Virus record (IMG/VR): IMGVR_UViG_3300044993_000266
Coordinates: 1 to 43,130 of that record
DNA: 43,130 nt
Strand: one strand, 5' to 3'
Origin: a virus
Part shown: positions 38,501 through 43,130 of the stretch, piece after piece
Layout of the letters: each line of letters starts with the position of its first letter
Position numbering within the stretch: position 1 is the stretch's first letter
Notes under the pieces: model-generated
Databases searched by the model: none
The model's input: only the letters and a program-made list of their open reading frames with translations
What the model was told of the DNA's origin: nothing
Program-made: the position numbers and the translations under genes

Positions 38501-38842
38501 CAGTTGCTCTGCGCTCGCGCGCGAGACAACAGCGACGCCGTTCATCGCCTCCTCGAAGTTGGCCGAGGTCCGCACCGCCCGACCGACGGTCCGGTCGAGA
38601 ACGTAGTAGCCGGCCACGGCGTCGATCAGGCCCATGCGCGCTACACTGAGCGCGGCGTTGTTGCGCTCAATCGCGGCGCCGACGCGGGCCTGCGCCACGG
38701 CCATGTTGTCGGCCCAGGACGGCGCGGTCCCCGATGCGGACCCGGCACGGGTGATCCGGCGCAGGCTGTCCTCAATCCCGCGCGCGGGACCGGTCACCTG
38801 GTCGATCAGCCGGACGATCAGCGAAGATGTCAGGGTGCTCAT
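35564..38842 (-). CDS. Tape measure protein, TP901 family (1092 aa)
   Basis: ATG 38842 overlaps the E' stop (ATGA). The core (GLIDAVAGYYVLDRTVGRAV, EEAMNGVAVVSRASAEQLAA, GMGFLAMAGFDAEQVMGAMP) is the TP901 region. Hydrophobic helices (residues about 410-560) may act in membrane passage of DNA. A 130-residue segment near the C-terminus is duplicated (residues about 690-960). It sets tail length, so this duplication should lengthen the tail unless it is outside the ruler part. Confidence 0.94.
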   Translation of the reverse strand: MSTLTSSLIVRLIDQVTGPARGIEDSLRRITRAGSASGTAPSWADNMAVAQARVGAAIERNNAALSVARMGLIDAVAGYYVLDRTVGRAVRTSANFEEAMNGVAVVSRASAEQLAAMRQQAMELGRTTTFTASQVADGMGFLAMAGFDAEQVMGAMPQTLALAAAGNMDLGRSADIVSNILTGYGLQVSDLTRVSDILVGTFTRTNTNLEQLGTAFTYAGPLAAAAGMDFAETAAILGRMGDAGFQGSLGGTALRGAIVRLLAPTSGAQAAMEALDVSVGDLVADGEDLDESLAASARAMEQIGLQVTDAEGRMLPFVEIMRQLEGHADDAGLMTQLFGQRAGPAMTSLLRQGARSVEALTAELSTLDGETQRVADVRMAGFNGQMRAFQSAVEGVQIAIGTALLPTLTQLVREFTRLMLPVTSFIEANPELTKAVIGTTAALIGLRVAAAGLTFIGLLGKGGALYMLAGGLRAITALGTPVAGFFATLQLRALLASRATGQMPGILARIGDAIAVLVRSIPGFGMLSAGITALGAAVGGLSAPALAAIGAAVGAIASAGVVIWRYWDRISAVFAGVGRALGERLQPYLEAARPILEWFAPLGQLIADAWGGLANIFSSLGAAISAFFTQETLTDEEKAAFEQKGYEFAQAFIAPFFDIVDWFAGLPGRIIDAVGSIDLSSIITWPEIPAPIRRLLGMEEADPAAPAPLRSAADAAATLDAAREVARIRAAAATEAQRSGVGPEALAPFRQAVAEAEAELDRMTAGLPDAVRADLDAYVAAIAQGGVAAQQEADRLGTEIINALAVTVTPVVDTSSIDSAAAAVGRLNAALNPTAPAPLRSAADAAATLDAAREVARIRAAAATEAQRSGVGPEALAPFRQAVAEAEAELDRMTEGLPDAVRADLDAYVAAIAQGGVAAQQEADRLGTEIINALAVTVTPVVDTSSIDSAAAAVGRLNAALDRVGTPRLAADSPRYPSRGINPRPRSGGRATGGPVWPSGSFLVGEREPELFTPHTAGRITPLSDLDQRVETLFARMGSASRTPAPVTVSFGDIVVNGVSDPAEAARQVRAMLDREIATMLRAINADMGVRS
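35960..36733. repeat. 390-bp direct duplication inside the tape measure gene
   Basis: Copies start at 35960 and 36350 and each extends about 384 bp to the GCGCCGGGGCGG end near 36343 and 36733. They differ at only a handful of bases, so the duplication is recent. Each encodes about 130 residues (NAALNPTAPAPLRSAADAAA, ending near AVTVTPVVDTSSIDSAAAAV). Confidence 0.92.
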
Positions 38843-39353
38843 CGGTGGGGCCTCGTGGCGCGGGCGATCCGCTCAGCCTGCCGGTACATCCGCAGCAGCA
38901 GCAAGATCGGCGTGCGCCGGCAGGTGTCGAAGGGAGTGTGCAGGATCGCCGCCGTCACCGCGACGATGGCGTCGCCGTGGCGGGCCACCATGCCGCTCAG
39001 CTCCCAGAGGATTGCGGCGCGGCTGCGGCGCCCTGCAGAAAAGGGGCGATGGCCTCCGCGATCCGGGCGAAGTCGCGTGCATTGATGCGCCGGATCACCT
39101 CGTCGGGCTGGCGCGACAGGGCTGCGGCGATGGCGCGCAGGTGGCGGACCTTGATCTGCTCGCCCTCGGCCGCATCGACGGCTTCGATCTTTTCGAGCGC
39201 CTCGACGTCGGGCTCGCGAAAGGTCAGGACGCGGATTTCGGCGCCGTCGGCGCCGGTGATCGGATGGGTCAGGGTGACAGACGTCTCAGGCCAGGACGCC
39301 GCGTTGGCGGCAGGCTCCGGGGCGATGGGGGCGGCTTGGGCAGTAGCGGTCAT
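38839..39353 (-). CDS. Tail chaperone E-E' fusion by -1 frameshift (about 171 aa)
   Basis: Slipping back one base at the heptamer 39039-39045 joins the first 105 codons of E to 66 more codons ending at 38839: SAGRRSRAAILWELSGMVAR, then HGDAIVAVTAAILHTPFD, RRTPILLLLRMYRQ. The E' frame has strong codon bias and ends at the tape measure start by ATGA, as in P2 E+E'. The longer product binds the tape measure during tail assembly. Confidence 0.8.
38997..39353 (-). CDS. Tail assembly chaperone, P2 gpE-like (118 aa)
   Basis: MTATAQAAPIAPEPAANAAS, then strands TVTLTHPITGADGAEIRVLTF-like and a helical LSRQPDEVIRRINARDFARI region, matching the phage tail assembly E family. It is read without a frameshift. 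The ratio with the fusion controls the assembly. Confidence 0.88.
   Translation of the reverse strand: MTATAQAAPIAPEPAANAASWPETSVTLTHPITGADGAEIRVLTFREPDVEALEKIEAVDAAEGEQIKVRHLRAIAAALSRQPDEVIRRINARDFARIAEAIAPFLQGAAAAPQSSGS
39039..39045 (-). promoter_or_regulatory. Slippery heptamer for -1 frameshift
   Basis: On the minus strand, C CCT TTT lies in frame (last base of GCC, then CCT TTT) and fits X XXY YYZ. It is about 40 bases before the E stop. Confidence 0.7.
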
Positions 39354-39388
39354 GGCGGCGATCCTCTGGCGGTGGGGCGGCAGATGGC

Positions 39389-39415
39389 GCGGCGCCCCGA
39401 TCTCGGGGGCGCCGC
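39389..39415. promoter_or_regulatory. Strong stem-loop between tube and chaperone genes
   Basis: GCGGCGCCCC and GGGGCGCCGC form a 10-bp perfect stem with a 7-base loop, in the 85-bp gap after the tube gene stop. No U tract follows in leftward RNA, so partial attenuation or mRNA protection is more likely than full termination. Confidence 0.55.
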
Positions 39416-39438
39416 AGAAGTCGGTCGTGCGCGCCGGA

Positions 39439-39972
39439 TCAGCCGGTCACGCGCAGAATGCGGTTCTCGACGGCGAGCTGGTCAGCGCCGTTGACCCGCC
39501 ACGTGTTGGTGAAGAAATCCCACTCGACCCGCGGCGCGCCGTCAAACCAAAGCTCATAGCGGACGACGCCGTTGATGGCGTATTCGTGTCCCTGCATCTC
39601 GCCGCGCTGAAATGCGTCCGGTGCGACGCGCCCCAGGCGCCCCTCCATGATCGCCTTGCTCTCGATCGCCCGGCCCGTCCGCTGGTCGCGGATCACGCCG
39701 TAGGCCGAGAAGACGTTGCGATAGCGCGACGACAGGCCGAACTCCGCCAGCAGGTCGGGGTCGTACCCGTTGAGCTTGAAGGTGGGCTCCAGCTTCTGGA
39801 TGCCGACCGCGAACTCGACCGCCACCGGCGCGCCGCCGGCATTGTGGTCGACGAACTGCTCTTGCAGGTCGGGCAGCTTCAGCTCGGCCAGGGTCAGATG
39901 CTTCGACTTCGTGGGGTCGTGGTCGCCGCAGAACAAGTTCGCGGATTCCATCAGGTAGAAGGTGCCGGACAT
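39439..39972 (-). CDS. Major tail tube protein, P2 FII family (177 aa)
   Basis: MSGTFYLMESANLFCGDHDP, then TLAELKLPDLQEQFVDHNAG, APVAVEFAVGIQKLEPTFKL, YGVIRDQRTGRAIESKAIME and NRILRVTG fit FII (P2: 172). It forms the inner tube of the contractile tail. Confidence 0.94.
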   Translation of the reverse strand: MSGTFYLMESANLFCGDHDPTKSKHLTLAELKLPDLQEQFVDHNAGGAPVAVEFAVGIQKLEPTFKLNGYDPDLLAEFGLSSRYRNVFSAYGVIRDQRTGRAIESKAIMEGRLGRVAPDAFQRGEMQGHEYAINGVVRYELWFDGAPRVEWDFFTNTWRVNGADQLAVENRILRVTG

Positions 39973-39984
39973 GGTCTATCCCCG

Positions 39985-41457
39985 TCAGTTGGCGTTGATC
40001 TGCGCGACGAGCTCGTCCAGGAGCGCGTCGAGGGCGGGCCGGTAGCGCGACGAGCGGACGCCGAGCTGCCGCAGGACCGGCGCCTCTTCGGCCGCGAAAT
40101 TGACCACGAAGCGGCCCGCCCGCAGGTTTTCGGGGCTGTTCAGGTCCCGCTCGAAGAAGACCCGGTAGCCCAGGATGTGGCCCTCGGCCTGCAGGTCGCG
40201 CAGCGCGGTCTTCATGGTGTTCGTCACCGCTTCGATCGTCTGCCCAGTGATGTTGAACCGGCCGAGGTAGAAGCGCAGGGTCCGCAGCATCAGCAGGTGG
40301 ATGTAGTCCCGCCCACGGGTGACGTTGTAGAACCGCCACAGCTCGTCCTCGCCTGCAGTGTCGGTGCCGACGAAGACGAAGCCGCCCGAGGCGATGGCGC
40401 CCTCGACCCCGGCCTGACCCCGCACGATGATCCCGCCGTTCTGCGACAGGATCGTCTGCCCCTCGGTCGCGCCGTCGGTCAGCGAGAAACCGATGTCGCG
40501 GCTGGGGCCGACGATGCCCTGCACGGGCTGGTTGGCCCAGGACCGGAACGGAGCGCCACCGAACTCGTGGTCGCGCCGGACCGCAATGCCCAAGACCGCG
40601 CCGACGCTGTCGATCTCGACCGCCGGCGAGCCGACCTTGACCCAAGTCTCCACCGGGATCAGCCGCTCGCTCTGGATCGTCTCGCGCCAGTCGGTCCAGG
40701 CCTGCAGCGTGCTGTGCGGGCCGGTGACGACCGCATGCGCCAGAAGCGCCGAGCAGACCGACGGCAGCGCCGCGCAGATCGGATTGGCCAGGTCGCTGAC
40801 CGTCGCGGTGATGACCGCGCTTGCGCCCAGCGCCGAGGTGACGGCAATCGTCGGGGCACCAGTATAGCCCGATCCGGGGGTGGTGATCGAGACGCCCGTG
40901 ATCGCGCCGCCAGCGCCGACCGAGGTGACGACCCCGGCAAAGCCGGTCCCGCCGCCGCCCGATCCGGTCAGCACATCGCCGACCTCGTAGCCCGTCCCCG
41001 CCGAGCCGATCGCGAGCGCCGTCACGCCGGTTTCGCGCTGATGCGTGTAGCCGGGCACGCCCAGGAGCCGCGGCACGACACCCAGCTGCGGCCCGGCGTC
41101 GCGCAGCGCGTGGATGCCGGTGCGCAGCGCCGCATCGCCGGCAAGGTTGGCCAGCGTCTCGGCGGTGCCCGCTCCTGCGGCGACGCGGACGATGACGACG
41201 CGCGCCGCGACCTGGAAATCGCCGAGCTGTGCGTTGATCAGCGCCAGCTGCCCAACCAGCGAGCCGGTCTGGCCGAGGTCAGCCGCGGCGCTCCGGTCGT
41301 CCGAAAAGACCAGGACCGGCGTGTTGATCGGGAAGCGATCGACGTCCGCGTCAGGCGCGGTCCCGACCAGGCCGATGATGGCCATGTCGGCCTTGGTCGC
41401 CGGCCGCGGTTCATTGTCCTGGCGCTGGATCGCGATGCCGAAGGTAGGGCTAGACAT
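39985..41457 (-). CDS. Tail sheath protein, P2 FI family with inserted domain (490 aa)
   Basis: ATG 41457 (MSSPTFGIAIQRQDNEPRPA) with GGAGAGAGCAGC. Family parts: IGLVGTAPDADVDRFPINTP, EVDRFPIN-like start, then TDWRETIQSERLIPVETWVK, GGFVFVGTDTAGEDELWRFY and the C-terminal GYRVFFERDLNSPENLRAGR. P2 FI is 396 residues. The extra sequence is a beta-rich insert at residues 144-222 (GTGYEVGDVLTG, GAITGVSITTPGSGYTGAPT), a fold seen in structural proteins, which probably decorates the outer sheath. Confidence 0.93.
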   Translation of the reverse strand: MSSPTFGIAIQRQDNEPRPATKADMAIIGLVGTAPDADVDRFPINTPVLVFSDDRSAAADLGQTGSLVGQLALINAQLGDFQVAARVVIVRVAAGAGTAETLANLAGDAALRTGIHALRDAGPQLGVVPRLLGVPGYTHQRETGVTALAIGSAGTGYEVGDVLTGSGGGGTGFAGVVTSVGAGGAITGVSITTPGSGYTGAPTIAVTSALGASAVITATVSDLANPICAALPSVCSALLAHAVVTGPHSTLQAWTDWRETIQSERLIPVETWVKVGSPAVEIDSVGAVLGIAVRRDHEFGGAPFRSWANQPVQGIVGPSRDIGFSLTDGATEGQTILSQNGGIIVRGQAGVEGAIASGGFVFVGTDTAGEDELWRFYNVTRGRDYIHLLMLRTLRFYLGRFNITGQTIEAVTNTMKTALRDLQAEGHILGYRVFFERDLNSPENLRAGRFVVNFAAEEAPVLRQLGVRSSRYRPALDALLDELVAQINAN

Positions 41458-41653
41458 GCTGCTCTCTCCATGTGCAGACGGGCCCGGCACAGGTGCCGAG
41501 CCAAGGCTTCGGGGGCGGCGCGCGCGGCGCCGCAGGGTTGGGATCAGGAAGGCGCCGGGTCGGGTCCTGGCGCCGGGTTGTCGCGGCCCGGCCCCGCCTG
41601 GCGAGGCCGTGTCAACGCCCGGGGTGGGGTTGCGAGGATTTCCGTCTAGATCG
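41458..41653. other. Gap before the sheath gene
   Basis: No gene is visible in this 196-bp stretch. It holds the hairpin 41481-41502 and, on the minus strand near 41608-41613, a consensus TTGACA without a convincing -10. A weak promoter cannot be excluded. Confidence 0.5.
41481..41502. promoter_or_regulatory. Near-palindromic hairpin in the sheath leader
   Basis: GGCCCGGCAC and GTGCCGAGCC pair with one mismatch and a 2-base gap, about 24 bp before the sheath ATG on the minus strand. It may protect the sheath mRNA or mark a processing point. Confidence 0.45.
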
Positions 41654-42136
41654 TCATGCTGCCGCGCCGCCGGGCCAGCCGCTTTCGATGTCTGGCGCCT
41701 CCCCCGCGTCGATGGCGTCGCGCAGGTCGGCCTCGCGGTCGAAGCACGCCTGCACATGGGCGCGGACGGCCTGCGCGATGGCGATCACGCTGGCCGCGTC
41801 GAGGGTGACGAAGGCGCCGTTGCCGACTTTCCAGCGCACTTCCAGCGTCGGGTCAAGGCTGGCGGCCAGCGCGGCCCCGGTGATCCGCTGTTGCGACAGA
41901 TCGTCGGTCTGCACGGGCAGGCCGTCGATCACGATCCCGGCGGCGATGGCTTCGTCGCGGCGGGCCTTGACCTGCGCTTTCAGCCGATCCCACGCGGTCG
42001 GCCGCACGGCCTCCGCCTCGGCCTCCGTCAGGAAGCGCTGGCTTCGAGACAGCCAGATTTGCCCGTCGTCCATGATCGCGCTGTCCTCGCCGTAGGCGGC
42101 CCGGACGCGGGCGTGGATCGTGCTCAGGTCGTCCAT
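41654..42136 (-). CDS. DUF4376-like tail fibre-associated protein (160 aa)
   Basis: ATG 42136 (MDDLSTIHARVRAAYGEDSA) one base after the fibre stop. The C-terminal 110 residues (AQVKARRDEAIAAGIVIDGL, then a helix and AFVTLDAASVIAIAQAVRAH) match the DUF4376 pattern, found with tail fibres. The role is often fibre assembly or chaperone; not proven. The 196-bp gap follows. Confidence 0.8.
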   Translation of the reverse strand: MDDLSTIHARVRAAYGEDSAIMDDGQIWLSRSQRFLTEAEAEAVRPTAWDRLKAQVKARRDEAIAAGIVIDGLPVQTDDLSQQRITGAALAASLDPTLEVRWKVGNGAFVTLDAASVIAIAQAVRAHVQACFDREADLRDAIDAGEAPDIESGWPGGAAA

Positions 42137-42137
42137 G

Positions 42138-43130
42138 TCAAAGGTCCCTGATCCAGCGCCCGTCAAGGCGGATGGTCCTGATGGTGGCGGTGCCGCCGGT
42201 CGCCGTGCGCGAGGCTTGGAGCTCGACCGTCGTTGCGACAGGCAGATTGATATAGGCCGACCTGCCGAGCGCGGGGGTAAACACGTCGAAGCCGGGCGTG
42301 ATTTCCATCAGAGATGCAGAGGTATCCGTGCGGATGACCCGCACCCGGCCGGGCACCGTCCCTAATACGCCTGCATGAAGCGAGACATGCCAGAGCCCTG
42401 GGTCCAACGTGGCGCTGGTGGCCTGTGTGTCATAGGTGTTCGAGCTCGTCGAGACCGACTCCACCGCCAGGGCGAGGGTGCGTCCGGTGCCGCCCGGCGC
42501 AATCTCCACAGACGGCAGAACAATCCAGTTCGATCCGTCGTAGACTGCGACCGTCTCGAAATACCCAGCCCCCGCAGCGCCGGCGCGGATGTAGCCCGCC
42601 GGCAGCGCCGCGCCGGTGACCGTCCGGCAAGCGATGGGCGTGCCGCCGTCCAGCGCGATGGTGGTCGCGCCGGTATTGGCCGCCGTCGCGCGGAACCGCA
42701 GCTGCAGGCCCGTGGGCGGGGTGCCGGTAAAAACAGGAGACGGGCCGGTCTGCAGGGTGATGGCATCGGCGGTGCCGCCGATGTTCATGCGCCGCGACGG
42801 GCTTGCGGACAAAATATTCGCGCTGTCGCCCGTCTTCAGCAGCCGACCGGCGGTGTTGTCGGTCGCGCTGGTCGTCACGGTCGCGGTGGCCGCCGTGCCC
42901 AAGCCCAGGTTGCTCCGCGCGGCGGCGGCGGTCGTGGCCCCCGTGCCGCCGTTGGCGAGGGGCACGGTGTTCTGCGTAGCCACTGCGCCGAGGCCCAGGT
43001 TGCTCCGCGCGGCGGCGGCGGTCGTGGCCCCCGTGCCGCCGTTGGCGAGGGGCACGGTGTTCTGCGTAGCCACTGCGCCGAGGCCCAGGTTGCTCCGCGC
43101 GGCGGCGGCGGTCGTGGCCCCCGTGCCGCC
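42138..43130 (-). CDS. Tail fibre protein, repeat region and C-terminal part
   Basis: This is the downstream half of the fibre gene that begins at 889. It carries 30-residue repeats (VPLANGGTGATTAAAARSNLG and following), then a Gly/Thr-rich beta-structured region with no recognised enzymatic motif, ending ...RLDGRWIRDL. The repeat GGTGATT..AR.NLGLG is common just before receptor-binding C-terminal domains of phage fibres. The stop is immediately followed by the ATG of the DUF4376-like gene at 42136. The C-terminal domain, about residues 330-584, is the likely receptor-binding part (inference). Confidence 0.85.
   Translation of the reverse strand, partial: GGTGATTAAAARSNLGLGAVATQNTVPLANGGTGATTAAAARSNLGLGAVATQNTVPLANGGTGATTAAAARSNLGLGTAATATVTTSATDNTAGRLLKTGDSANILSASPSRRMNIGGTADAITLQTGPSPVFTGTPPTGLQLRFRATAANTGATTIALDGGTPIACRTVTGAALPAGYIRAGAAGAGYFETVAVYDGSNWIVLPSVEIAPGGTGRTLALAVESVSTSSNTYDTQATSATLDPGLWHVSLHAGVLGTVPGRVRVIRTDTSASLMEITPGFDVFTPALGRSAYINLPVATTVELQASRTATGGTATIRTIRLDGRWIRDL
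42901..43130. repeat. 90-bp tandem repeats in the tail fibre gene
   Basis: Units begin near 42911, 43001 and 43091 and continue at 1 and 91 after the wrap. The second and third are nearly identical; the outer ones have diverged. Each encodes 30 residues. After merging the ends, three units remain. Because the assembly overlap (127) is longer than one unit, the true copy number could be higher than assembled. Confidence 0.85.
43004..43130. repeat. Right copy of the 127-bp terminal direct repeat
   Basis: Identical to bases 1-127. Merging the two copies keeps the tail-fibre reading frame: base 1 and base 43004 both fall on the first position of a codon in the minus frame. The implied circle is about 43,003 bp. 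Confidence 0.9.

Noticed and set aside
35522-39085. 1187-codon plus-strand frame
   Set aside because: Antisense shadow of the tape measure gene in GC-rich DNA.
39389-39415. Intrinsic terminator after the tube gene
   Set aside because: A strong stem but no U tract on either strand; kept only as a stem-loop.
38827-41649. 940-codon plus-strand frame
   Set aside because: Antisense of chaperone, tube and sheath genes, which are recognised families.

Overview
The window is essentially one complete, circularly assembled tailed-phage genome. Bases 1-127 are identical to 43004-43130. Joining the ends there gives a circle of about 43,003 bp and restores a single in-frame 584-codon tail fibre gene across the junction. 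GC is high (about two thirds), with strong G/C at third codon positions. The small-protein repertoire looks like phages of Rhodobacteraceae or related Alphaproteobacteria; the host is an inference, since no host gene is present. I see no tRNA, rRNA, CRISPR, insertion sequence, integrase or lambda-CI-like repressor.

Layout. A compact control region at 25,250-25,330 has two divergent promoters, each with a 17-bp spacer, and three copies of an 11-bp GCGAAAAA-type operator. Rightward from it (25,368-31,142, plus strand) is an early block of small unknown genes, a RecE/RecB-type exonuclease, a RecT annealing protein, a conserved protein of unknown role, and an unusual family of CGC-rich leader repeats with heptapeptide mini-ORFs. 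Leftward (minus strand) everything else is read in one direction around the circle. First come small regulators and a C5 cytosine methyltransferase, then a Fis-type protein, RusA, two helix-turn-helix proteins, DnaB and a winged-helix replication initiator that contains iteron-like repeats. These are followed by an HD-domain protein and a phage NusG paralogue.

The leftward late genes follow. The head module is lambda-type: gpZ-like protein, TerS, GpA-type TerL, gpW, gpB-type portal, S49 protease with a nested scaffold, gpD, gpE and a gpFII-like connector. The tail is contractile and P2-type: V, W, J, I, fibre proteins, then across the junction sheath FI, tube FII, E/E' with a -1 frameshift, tape measure, U, X and D. 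Lysis comes last: a membrane protein, a two-domain endolysin, a holin and overlapping spanins. The leftward and rightward transcripts collide near 31.1-31.3 kb with a large antisense overlap and no visible terminator.

How it works together. The phage brings its own helicase loading and origin functions, recombination (exonuclease, RecT, RusA) and DNA methylation, but no polymerase or primase. Many leftward genes overlap their neighbour by ATGA or GTGA, so translation is probably coupled. With few obvious internal promoters, the NusG paralogue just before the late genes is a good candidate for a processive antitermination factor. The most unusual features are the out-of-frame iterons inside the initiator gene, the symmetric operator/promoter region with a leaderless transcript, the CGC-array leaders with Pro-Pro-stop mini-ORFs, and a methyltransferase whose second half is readable in two frames.
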